DNA of 64,000 nt from Pollenia angustigena (GCA_930367215.1 OV884057.1:263890339-263954338); one strand, 5' to 3'; shown: positions 44,579 through 57,304, counted from the first letter of the stretch. Made by a program: numbers and translations. The notes: generated by a model from the letters alone, not told the origin.

Positions 44579-44674
44579 CAAGTTATGATGGTGGTGGTGT
44601 GGTGATAATCCAGCAACGTGATCATGATGGTGGTGGTGATGCAGATGGTGATTATGATCGCTATCTAATGGCAT
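44579..44674 (-). CDS. candidate alternative first exon, His-rich, of the coiled-coil gene
   Basis: A 32-codon reading starts with ATG at 44674 (context AAAG before the ATG) and ends in frame at a GTAAAG donor (44578). It encodes MPLDSDHNHHLHHHHHHD, then VAGL and five more His. It ends in phase 0 and would join exon 39388 (LDSNCG...) in frame. The same gene carries His clusters elsewhere, so composition supports the link. A possible acceptor upstream (TGTATGCAG at about 44721) would instead make it an internal exon of phase 1, which does not fit the 61660 exon. The CAC/CAT runs could also be a chance microsatellite. Confidence 0.5.
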
Positions 44675-47490
44675 CTTTCTCAAAAATACTTTTACATAAA
44701 ATGCTTGCGCTCTTGAACTGCATACACAGTTAAAAATTCCGCTTAAAACATTAACATTAATAAAACTTAAAGAAGCTAACGAAACCCTTTGACGACCGTT
44801 TACAAAAACCAACTAAATATTTGTTCAAAAAATAATCAAACATTAACTCCAAGTATCGAAAGGAACAACATTCTATCATACTACGAGCACTAGCATACGT
44901 ACCCACCAACTCACACACAAAATTACCCTGTAGGAAATGTCAATAATAAAACTGTACTCATTTACTAATGACTTTGTCGCAAGTACTACCTTCCAACTGA
45001 ACAATTACTGGGCAGTGCTTTGCGCTTGTCGCTGAAAATCCACTACAGACCTTAGTTTTTGCGGGAACATATGATGACATTGGAACTGGAGATTCACAAG
45101 TACATTTTGTTTAGTTCTAGTGTACGATTCTGAATATTTTACTAGATTTCTGCACTTATAATATTAGTGGATAGCTCAATTAATTTCCTTCAAATACCTT
45201 AATACCCTTATTTTCTTAAAATAGAATGTTTTATTAATAATAAAAAAAAAAAACTAATTTAAAAGATTTTGTTATTCGTGCTTAATTCCCAATTTTTAAT
45301 ATTGATTAAAGCACTGAAATTTATTGTTGATGGGACAAACTATTCCCATGCGCATTTCACTGGTTGCTTAGGCCAGATCGTCAGGAAACTTCATCCAACA
45401 GCAACAGTTCTACTTGTAACAATATCAAAAATTAAACAAAAACATCAACAATTAACAGTAGGTTTATCTCATCTTACATTCCCCGCTACAATTGATTGGA
45501 ATTCTCCCAACATTAATTGTAGTTGTAAGTAGGTTTAGAAAAACAAAATGAAAACAAAAACAACGTGCAAAAGCATGTTGCCAGTTAAGTTTTTTCAGGC
45601 CGCGCACTGCCGAATTTTTGATAATAAAAAAAACTTTTAATTATTTCATAAAATATTCGAACTTTAACTAAAAACAGTTGCTGCCTATTCACTAATTCTA
45701 GTTTAATAGGTGTGAAAAGTTTGAGTCTTCGTTGACATTTTCCGGAAAAAGTTACCAAAATAATCCACAAAAGTGGCGACTTGGAGACCCTTGATTTCAG
45801 ATTTCCTGCAGGGTACATACACAAATTCATACCCAATCCCATCCATAACAATGTAAAATGATAATAAAAATTAAGTTTTGGAATTTACAACTACATAACA
45901 AAACTTCGGTTCTGTTTGTTACCTAGTAAATATGTGGATACACACATATTTTCACAATCGTGCTGGAAAACTGGTTGGGTGGCTAAATTTGTTTTATGGT
46001 AACCTAGGAAAATCACATAATAAACTCTTTTAAATTTAGCTCAATGGCAACGCTTTTTTTAGAATTTTGTTTATTAGTTTCCTACAATTTAGGTCATTCA
46101 CTTAGCAGCATAAAATAATCGTGGTTTGTGCTTGTGTAGTGAAAGGATATTCATCTTTTTCCCAGTAAAAGTTTCGTAGTGAAAATATCAGAGAATTCCT
46201 TCCTTAAAAACGGTGCTCAATAGTTCTTTTAAGATTTTGATAGCATTACCCGATTATTTTGCATAAAACCGATTATTTTAAAAGCTTTAATAGCGGTAAT
46301 TTTGTATGCAAACCAATTCGATTCTACATGAAATTCAAGTTGTTTCAACTTGAAATAACTTTCATTCAACATGATTCGGAGTCTTATTTCAATATAAATG
46401 TAATTTTGCTCTAACTTTACGGGAATGGCTAATTAACATGAATTATAGTTATTTTAAAAGAAAAAAGTGTTGTTCGCAAGTTATTGTAAAATCATGTTAA
46501 ATTAACATGAAGTAACTATGAAGCAAAATCACAAAAATGTAACGTTGATTTTATTCTTATTTATTTAGCACAAATAACTGTCATGTATATGAATCATGAG
46601 TGCACTCAAAAAACTTAATGCTTTTCATATTAATTTTACTACACATTCAAACACATGTATTGTGAAAAAAGCACATTAACCCCATAACATAATTTGGTTC
46701 CGGTGGGTACATGCCTGCCCGTCGGTGTCAAATAAGGTACAATCGTGAAAATGCGTTTGTAAATACATCGTGTAGTTGCTTAATCCACTTTCTTTTTTTA
46801 CTTTTTAGGGCATTTTTTCTTTTCACTGCATATTAAATGCGCACAAAACCCTTTTCAAAAGCATTTTTCCGGTTTCCCTGGTCATTATTGCTTTAAAGCA
46901 ATCAGGCCGGCCTTGTTTGTCTGCCGTCGAGCATTTTAAAATTTCATCTTATTTGTGGATGAGTTGAAGCGTTACAGTACGTCATGGGTTGACATTTACT
47001 TTACGCTTTAAGCTTACTTTTTACATCGCGCTAGTGGAGTGCCAACAAATCCCAAAATTTTTTGATTAAAAAAGAGGCTGACTTAGGCTCTCTCTACGAA
47101 GCTGTAAGTTGTTTTGATAACTTTTTACAATAAAAGCTTCTGCTGCACTTTTCTAAATGAAAAAACTATTTTTATCGAATTCTTCCTTTTCCAGTGAACT
47201 AAAAAACCATGTAGTAAAAAAATCGCTATAAATAAATTTGAATAAACAAGATTTTTGTTTGAATAATGAAATTAAAAATAATTTTACCAATGAGTAATCA
47301 GATGTTGGTAAAAGTAACGTTATTTTTTCATTAAATTTGAAGGCATGTTTTGAATTTTTTAAGTCATGTTTCTTAGCATATTTTCCAAAAAAAAACGCAC
47401 GACATTTTATCCTTGTTATGACTATAAATTTATTTTTATTTTCTACGTACCCAATGAAGTACTTTTCAGTCAAAAACACATCAGACAAAA
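44675..47490. other. 2.8-kb stretch without recognised genes
   Basis: No exon or transposon end was recognised. Open frames at 45269-45532, 45585-45851 and 47153-47488 have no domains. A poly(A)-like run at 47497-47520 may be a retroposed tail, but no associated coding sequence is visible. Confidence 0.3.
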
Positions 47491-48141
47491 CAACAAAATA
47501 AAAAAAAAAAAAAAAAAAAACAAAAAATAAAAACGGAAGTTGCGGGTAATTGTTTGAGTAATCACTTGCATTTCGACAGTATTTCTACTGGTAGAAACAA
47601 ATTGTTATTCAAAAAGAGTTAAAGGTAAAATTTGTATATTAAAGTTAAAAAAATGGAAATGAATTTGCATTTTAAAAACGGAGAGGTCGGTAAAAAAAAC
47701 AAGAAATATGTCCACGAAGCCAAATTTATGTTATCAAATTGAAACATATACTTAAAATAGAAAAGGTGGACGGACCCACAGCGCCTTTAAAATCGAAAAT
47801 ATATCGTTTATAAGCAAAATTCCAAACAATGCCTCTTCATTAGTTTTGCATTAATTTCAAAAGCTAAAAAATTATTTTACAATAATCTACGATTGAAAAC
47901 AAAATTAGTCCCGCACCGCGAATGTGTGTAAAAATGAACTAAATAATTATTTGAAACAATTTTTAAATATACCGCGAAATATATATGTATACATCAGAGA
48001 AAGTCAATGGGTATAAAAAAATTAAAGTAGTCTAGCACATATCGACAATTTTCAATACGTGTGCGTACTCGTATCTGTTTATTCTCATACTTGTGTATAT
48101 CCATGCGCATTTGATTTCATTCATGTATGTTATCATACTTA
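47491..48141. other. unassigned spacer beginning with an A-run
   Basis: Starts with about 22 consecutive A residues and a second short A-rich run, then AT-rich sequence with TATATGTATACATC-type simple repeats. I see no gene. Confidence 0.35.
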
Positions 48142-48143
48142 TA

Positions 48144-49622
48144 CCGTGTTCAGATATACCTTTTTTATTGAGTCAATATTCGGTTAATTGACATAATTAT
48201 TTTTCTGTTCACATATACACAATTTAGCTAACTCAATTTATATTACTACTACATACAATTTTCAACGTAAACAAAAAGGTACATGTATAAGAAAATGTAA
48301 ACAACTTTTGAAATCTTTAAGGAATAAACATCTGGTTCAGGGTTACCGTTAGGAATTTTTGAAAAGTCGCACAAAAGGTTGTTTTATAAAAATAAAGTCG
48401 CACAAAAAAGTCGTTTCAGAAAATAAAAGTCGCACATCTTTTTTTTAACGTTTTTTATTAATAAAAAGCATAACAAAACAATTGAAACAAAAAGCTTATT
48501 GCAGAATTCATTTTTATCATATTTCATAACAATGTACATACATGTTTGTCCAAGTTTTCATGTATAGTGAAAACATTTACTTAAGTTTAATAAATTTGTC
48601 GTATGCTGCCAATGTCAAAGGAGTAGAATTTCTGTTTAAAAACAAGCCAAAAAAGTTAAGGTTAATATATTTTTGACAAAATTTTAACTTGTCCAATTAA
48701 AGCCCCTTGAAAATGTTACTTTAATTCCGTTCGTTTGATCTTGGCGCAATATTTCTTTTTCTTAACATACCTACATAAATACTACTTTTTGAAATTTCTA
48801 TATTTAGAAATAAGTTCATCACAGGGAATCCAGTCTTCTAAATCTTTGTCTATTAAATTTAAAGATGACAGCATTGAATTGCATGTTTTTACATTGCTTT
48901 GCTAGTGTTTACGATTCGAAAACTACAGGTGGTGCTAAGACTACAACAATCCAAAACCAACAGAAACAACAGAGGTTTTTTGCATTGCATTGCTAACAAA
49001 ACACTGACAAATTAAAACAAATTGGTCCGAACTGTCAAAACTTGCCACCACCTTGAACTGAATTCGCCTCAAATACGTTGTATACATGACAAGGTTGCAA
49101 AAATGTAATAAAAGTGCTGCCAAATGAACAATAATTTATGAATTGTTTTTAAATTTTGACGAGGCTATTTTGACGAATTTTTTTTTTTGATAAAAATAAT
49201 AAGAAAATTGAATGTTTTGTAAGAATCTAAACAAAAAGGGTAAAAAGTAGCAGAAAAATTAAAATAGTCGCAAAAGTCGGTGATAAAAAAAAGTCTCACA
49301 AAAAGTCGCAGACCGCTGAAAAAGGGTCAAATTGCGACTTTAGTCGGGCGAACGGTAACACTGATCTGGTTGTTTCGCAGACCAAATGGATGGGCCTTTT
49401 TTTGGTTGTAATTTCAATTGTCAAATGTCAAAACACTGTTTAGTAAGTTGTGTTTTGCTTAATAAACACACTTGTTACAGTGTCGCATTTTAATTTTACT
49501 CAATATTTTTAACAATTTCGTATTAATTGAGCAATAACTAAATTGCAATTTTGTATGGAAAATTGAGCTCAATAATGGCATTTATTGCGTAAAACTCAAT
49601 TAAGGTGCATATCTGAACACGG
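48144..49622. mobile_element. CCGTGTTCAGATAT-end element with a nested hAT
   Basis: TA flanks both sides. The termini CCGTGTTCAGATATACC and GCATATCTGAACACGG are inverted, with TTGAGT/ACTCAA blocks following. Without the nested element and its TSD copy it is about 445 bp. The TA flank suggests a Tc1/mariner-type MITE. No coding sequence. Confidence 0.65.
48338..49363. mobile_element. hAT-like element with 8-bp TSD ATCTGGTT and AAAAGTCGCA repeats
   Basis: ATCTGGTT occurs at 48330-48337 and 49364-49371. The ends CAGGGTTACCGTT and AACGGTAACACTG match those of the 8741-9784 element. Subterminal repeats here are AAAAGTCGCACAAAA-like (right end: AAAGTCGCAGACCGCTGAAA), where the other element has AAAAAGGGTCA. 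The two share ends and layout but not the iterated motif. No transposase remains. Confidence 0.82.
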
Positions 49623-50101
49623 TATTATTGTGTTTTATACACGCACATATCCAGATACACCCATAGTTATATCATTGACTTCAAACATTTTTTTTTGTTA
49701 ATTTTTTTCAAAAATGTTGCCAGAATTTTTTTTTCAAATTGCTGAATCACAAATAAATACGTTTTTTCAAAATCGTTTGAGTACAATTCAACATAAATTT
49801 TTGAAAAACGATTGTTGACTTTAAAAAATTTCTGGAATATAAAAATTTGCGATCTTATTTAAGAAAATCTAAAAAAATTACTAAATGGATGCAAATTTAA
49901 ATATGTCGTGTTATTTTAATCGTTCTTAATAAAAACAGAAAAAGTTACCGTAATCCAAAAAAAAAATCGAAAATTCATATTCGCAGTTAAGAAATGAGAT
50001 ATTACAGGTAAATAAATTCACACATATTATGAGTTTGAGTAGTTTATCTGTTGCCAGTTGCATTTTTAAGACGTTAAAAAATGGTTTAAAATTTAATTGC
50101 T

Positions 50102-50345
50102 GAAGTCAATCAGTATGCCAACGAAAATTTTAGCTTTAAAGAAGACTTTTACATCAGGCTGTGGTGGAAAAACAACTCCACAAGGTATCCACGGTTGTCT
50201 TAATAAGAATAAAGAATTTTATGAAATTTCCTGCCTACAGCGCAGCATTAGATCATGACTTCTCTTTAGCTGGAAACATAAAAAAAGAAACAGAAAAGAT
50301 CCCAAAATAGTTGATAGCCTCATTTTTAAATTATTTTTATAAAAA
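50102..50345 (+). pseudogene. hAT transposase C-terminal relic
   Basis: Frame pieces read FYIRLWWKNNSTRYPRLS, then (shifted) FMKFPAYSAALDHDFSLAGN and KKETEKIP. Together they follow the hAT dimerisation-domain order: WWK.N...YP.L, P(A)(T/Y)SA..., FSLAGN. Expected conserved residues such as the SER motif are altered, and frameshifts and a stop break the reading. ATGTTGCCAG near 49714 and TGGCAACACTG near 50512 could be decayed inverted repeats, but no target duplication is seen. Confidence 0.65.
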
Positions 50346-50529
50346 CCTATTTCGTAAAATAGATTATAATTTGTTATAGCCTTAGAAGCATTTTACTTAT
50401 ACTTATACTTATGTTTTAATATATTTTTAACATAAATTAATAAAAATCTAATTTAATCAGTGCTATATTTGTTTTGATAGTTTTGGAAGATGCATCAAAA
50501 ATTTTTAGGTCGTGGCAACACTGCTTGCT

Positions 50530-51703
50530 TTAAAATAACCATACAAATTGTATTTCGTAAAAGTGGGTTGCTGGACCTCCTTTATTAGATTAAGGATAGG
50601 GCTGCTTTCTTCGGGGACAATCCCACGATGCAGTCAAGCATCAGCAAATATTCATGTAATTTGCCAACTTGGATGAGACGTTAAGATGTACTTTACCATG
50701 CAGGTTACATGACGGGGCGCCTTCTCACTTTAGGAAGTTTTTAGAGGAATCTAAAAATCCCTTAATATACCGCGAAACCTAAATTTAAACTTTTTAAAGC
50801 TTGTTGTTTTTAAGCGGCACGGCCCACACATTAAAGCGTATGGTTTAATGTTAATATGAGTTTGATGTTTCTTCACGTTATATCTTAAAATTTTTTATGC
50901 TTCGTTTGAAAATCTATGAAAAAATGTATTTTTTAAATTTTTTATTAAAATTTTGTTATACTAAACATAAAATTTTATTTATTACGACATGAATTTGATG
51001 TGTGGCTGTTAGAAACAAAGTAAAATATTACCAATACACGTAAATTTGATAAATCAGTTTGACGCGGGCCATGTCGCTTTAGTGCTATTTCTACAATATT
51101 TTACATGCATATGTACATATAGATATGTAAACAGTCGGCCCTCATCATTTTTTTTTTAATTTTTTCTTAACGATAAGGTTTTTATAGAAGCAATATGTAG
51201 AAGAATTTTGACTATAATTTTTTTCTAAAACAACACAAAATAATAAAAATAAATATACAATTTCAGGTGCTTTCTTTTAAATTTGAAATAAATCACTAAT
51301 ATTTGTTGTAAAAACTAACAAAATACTCTACTCATACGAAAAAAGTGTGAACAAATTTCATTCGAATCAACTTTTCCATCCTTGATGAAAATAACAAAAA
51401 CAGTTGTCGCGCTGCTCTGTCAGCGTCAGAATAAAAATTATTAAATATTCAAGAAATATTACAATTTATTTTCTAAGCCTCTCACTTTTTTTAATTTTTT
51501 TTTAATATCTGTTAAAATTACGACAAAATGTAAAGCGCTTCTAAAACAAAAATATAATGGTTTATTTATACTAAACAGGGTTTTAAATTCTACGAGTTTT
51601 CTTTTTATTAAAAATGAAAACGAAAACTGTAATGGAAAAATTTTCTATTTGATTTTTTTACAATCAGAAAATCTTAAAACTTGTAGAATAGTGTAAATGG
51701 GGC
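50530..51703. other. unassigned AT-rich spacer
   Basis: No exon or transposon structure was recognised between the hAT relic and the element whose TSD starts at 51704. Confidence 0.3.
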
Positions 51704-51931
51704 TTAAATAATAGGGTATTAATTTAATCGGGGTTTTGCTTTAATCGCTCAATTAATTTATCGAGGTTTTGATTTTATCTTTTAATAATCGGTTAATATT
51801 GTTATTGATCGGTTTAACCGATTAATAAAGATTTTTTTTCATAAATTAAGTAATTTCAATAAATAAAAAATAAAAATAATTTATTATTTGGAGTTAAAAA
51901 AAAACAACAATAACATAACAATTCTTGAACT

Positions 51932-52440
51932 CAGTGTTCGAAAATAAACACTTAATATCGTTTTTTAATGTTCGGTTCGGTAGATTTGTGGAAAACACAA
52001 ACGCTAATAGTGTTTGTGTAGAAAATCATTAAAAAAATAACGTTTCCCTGTTAGTCATCTTTCGAACACCAAAATATTACTGTTTTTATCAAACACAACA
52101 AAAGATGTGAACATTTAATTCCACAAACTTCAATGTGTTCGATTCGGCTCGTAATGTTCGTCCCTTTTGGCTGGTAAAAAAAACATTTTTACAAAAGCAA
52201 AATACACACACGAAAAAAACATTAAAGAACATTTAAATATAATGTTTGTCTACAGTATCACTACAATTGTTCTGTTTTTAACGAAGAACCCAACATTATA
52301 TAATGTTCGGTTCTTTCTTGAAAATAGTTACGAACGGTATTAAGGGTTGTGTATGTCTACACAATCACTAAAAAAATAGATATCGTTCCTGGGTGTGTGA
52401 GCCGAACGTTAAATAATGTACTGTTTATTTTCGAACACTG
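51932..52440. mobile_element. 509-bp hAT-like MITE, TSD CTTGAACT
   Basis: CTTGAACT lies at 51924-51931 and 52441-52448. The ends CAGTGTTCGAAAATAAACA and TGTTTATTTTCGAACACTG are perfect inverses (19 bp). The interior repeats AATGTTCGG and GAACATT motifs on both strands, plausible transposase sites. Non-coding. Confidence 0.85.
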
Positions 52441-52507
52441 CTTGAACTAAAACGAGCAAACAAAACAATAATTCATAACTATACTATACATCATATTTTA
52501 CATATAC

Positions 52508-54249
52508 ATCGTCCCCTCAATATAACGTATAAGTTTTTTGGGGTTTTGAGAAAATCGTGTTTAAAGTTTTTGTCAAATCGGATATCCATTAAAAGCTCAA
52601 TATCGCGGTAAATAAAAAGTCTTCATATTGGATTTTTCGACGAATACATAATACCGTTTCTTGTCTTTAAATTTACCAATTTTTTTTATTCTACGCATCC
52701 TTTAAGACCATAATTATGTCATTCAAAGTGCAAGTCCTCCATATAGGCTATTTTATTTTTTAAGAAATTCGTGTGATGTATCCGATACACTATTTTATTT
52801 TGTATGGTATACGCTGTTTTATTCAATAATTTTACGGTATTTTTATTAAAATATTTGATCTCAAAAATATCAATTTGTAACATTATAAAACATATTTATT
52901 ACTTTCCAATTCGGATTATTATAAACAAAAAATTATGACAAATTAATGTGTACATTGCGTAAATTAAAAATGACTTGAAGTTCATTCGTCTTCTTTCTCT
53001 TCCTATGCTACATCTGGCTCATCATAACAATTTCGCTTCTTTCCACATTGTAAGTTATAAAAAAATGTCTGCGAGCCACAAGGAATTATATTCTTCTGGC
53101 ACAAATTTTGGAGATCATGCAGCTTTCGATGGTCGAAATGAAACTATTTCTCAAACAATAGTGTATATTATTATAAGCTATTTTATGAGTTAAAGTTTTC
53201 ATAGATTGTATTTTTTTCTACAGGCTAAAATGGAGTATAATGCGTATACACTATTATTCTTTTAACAACTTTGGAGTAGCAATTCCAAGTAAAATAGCGC
53301 ATATTAGCTTACACACTTATTGAAGGAAAATTTTGAACAAGAAATTATACACTATTTTTTCCAACGACATTTTGACCCACTTTTTGGAAGTAGAATTTGA
53401 CGAAATTTTATAGCGAAAATAATAGCGTATGAACACATACGCCAGTGTTGCCAAAACTTGGTGACCAAAAATGGCTAAATTTACGGAAAAAAATGGCTAA
53501 AAATGGGCTAAAAGCTTTTTTAAATAAAAACACATTAAAATTCTGTAACAAAACAGAAATAATCCATTTTAAGTTGTTTACGATAAAATTGTGAGTTAAG
53601 ATCAATTTGTTAAATAAGAATAAACGTAAATTAATATTAAAAAATTAAATCATCGAAAAACTCGATGTCGTTATTGTACAATGTACATCTCATAGGAATC
53701 ACTCATTAGTTTCAAATAATCATTAGCTTTAAATAATTTGAAGGTAAATCATAATCACGACGACATTTACCCAACCTTTTGAGTCAAGATCTACAATAAA
53801 AAACAAATAAGAAAGTATAGTCGGTTAAACCCGAGTTTATGATACTCTACACCACATTAGAACCTTTGTACCAAATTTTATCAAATAATCTCTTAATTGC
53901 GACCTGTACTTTGCGCACAAGGTTTACATGGCCAGCATGTGGAATACTGTTCATTTATTTGGAAAGATGTTTCAGCGTCATAGTTTATAGCGATTTTCAA
54001 CATTTGTAAAAGTTGTGATTTACTTTTAAAAATTTTTATTATAAAATAAAAAAAAAAAAAAAATTTTATTATAAAAAAATTTTTATTATAAAATAAAAAT
54101 TATTAAAAGAAAAACGGCAAAAAAAATTTATGGCTAAACAAGTTGAAAAATGGCTAATGGACAAACAGGGTGAAAAATGGCTAAATCTAGGCACTAAATG
54201 GCTATATTGGCAACACTGACATACGCTATTGTTATATTATGGGGACGAT
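52508..54249. mobile_element. element with ATCGTCCCC ends, hosting a hAT-like MITE
   Basis: The termini ATCGTCCCCTCAATATAAC and GTTATATTATGGGGACGAT are inverted with few mismatches. Internal repeated motifs include ATAGCGTAT and TACGCTATT. No clear TSD. The open frame at 52975-53193 inside has no domain. A sequence at 53805-53960 (GTCGGTTAAACCCGAGTTTA) resembles the start of the 56246 repeat family. Confidence 0.6.
53443..54218. mobile_element. 776-bp hAT-like element, TSD ACATACGC
   Basis: ACATACGC lies at 53435-53442 and 54219-54226. The ends CAGTGTTGCCAA and TTGGCAACACTG are perfect inverses. Subterminal AAAAATGGCTAAA motifs recur on both sides (53465-53515 and 54125-54205). It sits inside the ATCGTCCCC element, which itself sits inside a hAT-like element. 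No transposase. Confidence 0.83.
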
Positions 54250-55011
54250 ATTATGTATTTATTAAAAAATAAACTGCGAGATCATTTTATTTCAATAGTT
54301 TAAGAATATCTTATAAAATGAGCTTTTAGAAAAACAATCGATTAATTTGGCACTTTTCTTTAGTGTTAATAAAACTTGGCATGGAAAAATTCTTTCAATT
54401 ATCATATAAATCGAAAGCAACCCATAATACAAAATTTCAATTTCTCAGTCGTTTAACCGGATTTTTCTAAACATATAAAATCTTCGTTTATACCATTAGA
54501 GTCCTGTTTAAATTTTTTAAAATGTTTAATACTTCTTATAGTTTCGGTTAATTCTGTTGTTGTGTTACTATCGAGAGTTTCTTCAGGTCATCATCTGACT
54601 CATCCTGGCAAAGCTCAGCACCGAGCATTCTGCAAAAAGTTCATTTCCGAATTCCTTAATTTCTGTTTTTTAAAAATGAGTTTCTTGAAGGAATTATATT
54701 GTTTAAACAAAACTTTTTTGGTGCACTTTGGTAAATTTTTTGGTGAACTTTTGTACAGATAACATTGTATAATTCTACATAATCGCATTTAAAAAAGCGA
54801 GTTGGTTCGCAACTGCCGTTGTGGAACCAATTCATAGTTAAAAACACAAAAAAATATGGTTTAATACTACAAAAAATCAAAAATTTTGTTACATCGACTG
54901 AAATTAACCGGTTTAATCTTTAATCGAAAAAAGCCAATTTTAAATTTACCAATCAGTTAATCGGGTTGTGATTAATCGGTTTATAAACCGAATGAATACC
55001 CTATTAAATAA

Positions 55012-55545
55012 ACATGTCTCAAGCTTCAATTCTAATAAAAAAAATTTATCTTGTGAACTAAATTTTTAAACTAATAGCTTTTTTAGTTGCCCAAGTGTCC
55101 AAAGAGGAAATGTTTTTTTACTTGCAACTTAAAAGTTTCTTAAATACTGTTTTACAGTTACATCGTTGATCAAAATTATACACATTTATTTATTCTTATA
55201 CGTAAAAGTGTTTTTTTTTCATAATTCACCTTTAATTGCATTTTATACGTACTATATTTAAATATTTACAATTTTCAAGATTTTATCTAAAGATACTACA
55301 ACGAGTGATTCAGATGTCGAATAGTCCTGAAAGTAATTGTTAATTTATGCCTTTGTTTAAAGGAAACTATGTAAACCCCTTATATGAAAAACGTATAAGG
55401 GTTTAAAAAAAGCCCTCAGTAATAACTCTGGATGGCGGCTAAAAGAGAAGTACATATACAGCAAAAAAAAGCAAAAGTTAGAATTAGTGCTGAGATATTA
55501 TTGATATCTCAGATTTTACTATCGATATTACTATTGCCTGAATAT
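55012..55545. other. unassigned AT-rich spacer
   Basis: No feature was recognised, apart from GATATCTCAGATTTTACTAT near 55500, which is a small imperfect repeat. Confidence 0.3.
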
Positions 55546-56245
55546 TTGCACTGCCGCCGTGCAATGAAACCATAGGAAATAAAGCCATATGGCTTTATTA
55601 CCACCGCCCAAGTGCAATAACACCATAATCGTTTAGCAACCAAAGTGGAAATAACGCCATAACAGTGTAATTGTTATGGTTACAAATTGGCAAAAGAATG
55701 AGTTGCCATTGTCAAGTGTTGAAAAAAATATGGTACGGTAGTTGGAAGGGGGGGAGCGCACAGTGCTTTGTCCCCATATAACGAAGGGACATAAATAGAA
55801 AGAGTTGTCAGAAATTTTTGAAATTTGGTACACCAGCATAAAATAGCTTAGTTAAGAAAAATATGAATTTTTGGACAAATCGGTCCAAGGACACGCCTAC
55901 CTCCCATGTGTCCTGAAATGGAAAAATTTAATTTTAACTTCAATAATGCCCACAAAACTACAAAAAATGGTCATGCTAATACACACACAACTAGAAACGT
56001 GTGTGCTAATTTTCATTTAAATCTGAACAAGGACTCAAGGTCCTGCCATATATCCTTTTTCTTAAAAAAGCTATAACATTTACAAGAACTGTCCAATCGT
56101 ATTAAAATTTGTAATGAAAATTGATATTTGTTAGATATTTATGTATGCCAAATTTTGGCAGAATCGGATTATTAATGTGAAAAATACAAAAACATCATTT
56201 AATTAAAAATGAGTTAAAAACGCTTAAAACGCTCTTGCGAAAATA

Positions 56246-56925
56246 ACAAGTAAGAAAGTATAATCGGTAAACCCGACCATGTGATACCCTATAGCGTAGT
56301 ATTTAAAAACAAATTTCCTAGAGTGTAATCTATTTGGGCAATCATGGACCCGTCAGAACAAAATTATGTTATGAGGCTAAGATTCGTTAAAAAGTTCTTT
56401 CTGCCGAATATTATTTAGATATCTTCATCTACATATATGAGTTTTTTGGATGAGGGTTTATATGGAACCTATGGTTTAATTTGGAACTACCCGGACAACA
56501 TTTTGTCATGACATAGTAGCTATTGTAAAAGTCATTGTCGCTAATTTGTATGTAAATACTAATATTTTTAAGGAAGCTGGCATTAAAAGCTATTTTAGGG
56601 AGAATGATTTGTATGGGAGCTATGCTCAAAAATAGAAAGATTCCAATAAAATTTGATAAGCTGATTTTGATTGCAATAAAAATTAGTTTGGTTTGGACCA
56701 AATTTAATCTTGCCGATGTAGTAAGATGGTTTTTGTAAAATAATGGACCTATTCGTTCCATTTTCAATAGGCTTGGTCCTTGTACCAGTCAGAGCCTCTG
56801 TGACAATTTTCATCAAATTGTCTCCGAATTTGTGGTATGCACAAGGTTGCATTGACAGCCAGCTGGCCGGACGGACATCGTTAGATCCACTCAGAAAGTG
56901 ATTCTGAGCCGATATTACGAATTAT
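56246..56925 (+). mobile_element. AAGTAAGAAAGTATAATCGG repeat (mini-me-like relative)
   Basis: It begins AACAAGTAAGAAAGTATAAT with a GGTAAACCCGACC block, then TGATACCCTATAG. It ends near a GGACGGACATCGTTAGATCC block, as in other fly repeats of the GGGTATA class. Part of the same family occurs at 53805-53960. The open frames inside on the minus strand are not genes. Confidence 0.5.
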
Positions 56926-57016
56926 TTGAAATTATTTCTTATTATATTCCTAATTAATTTTCTTTAAACTAATTTATTTATTACATTTACATACATATGG
57001 TCATTTTTTAAATTAC

Positions 57017-57304
57017 AATAAATCATCTTCAGTACTGGATTCTTCCAAAAAAAATATTGCCGCTCAACGAAATATTTGTTTCGTCATCTTTAGCTGGTTC
57101 ATCAACATTTTCTCCAAGTATATATTTCTCAATTTCTTCAAAAAAAATATTTTTTTTTAGTCTTTGGATTCCTTTTTGAAGATAACAACGGATCTAAGGA
57201 AAGTATTAAATGAGTCATTAAATCTTTATGAGTGTCGTCGTGGGACAGTCTGGTTTTTCTCACGATTTTGTGGTTGGCTTCCAATGCTTCTTCGGACAAG
57301 CACC
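57017..57304 (-). pseudogene. transposon-type ORF C-terminal exon, frameshifted
   Basis: On the minus strand a TTTCAG acceptor at 57305 opens a reading LSEEALEANHKIVRKTR, then SHDDTHKDLMTHLILSLDPLL and a Lys-rich stretch, ending at a stop (57138) in an A/T homopolymer. Another frame continues with FFEEIEKYILGENVDEPAKD to about 57017. The LSEEA.EA...(K)...R.. plus (L/I)L.S.DPL pattern resembles the C-terminus of a family of uncharacterised transposon proteins common in insects. The indels suggest it is dead. Confidence 0.5.

Larger units (their letters stand above)
51712..55003. mobile_element. hAT-like element, TSD TTAAATAA, hosting three others
   Basis: TTAAATAA lies at 51704-51711 and 55004-55011. 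The ends are TAGGGTATTAATTTAATCGG and CGAATGAATACCCTA. Subterminal zones repeat AATCGGTTAA/TTAACCGATTAATA motifs. The 3.3-kb span is mostly later insertions (51932-52440 and 52508-54249, the latter containing 53443-54218). The remaining 54250-54950 interior has no recognised transposase. Confidence 0.8.
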
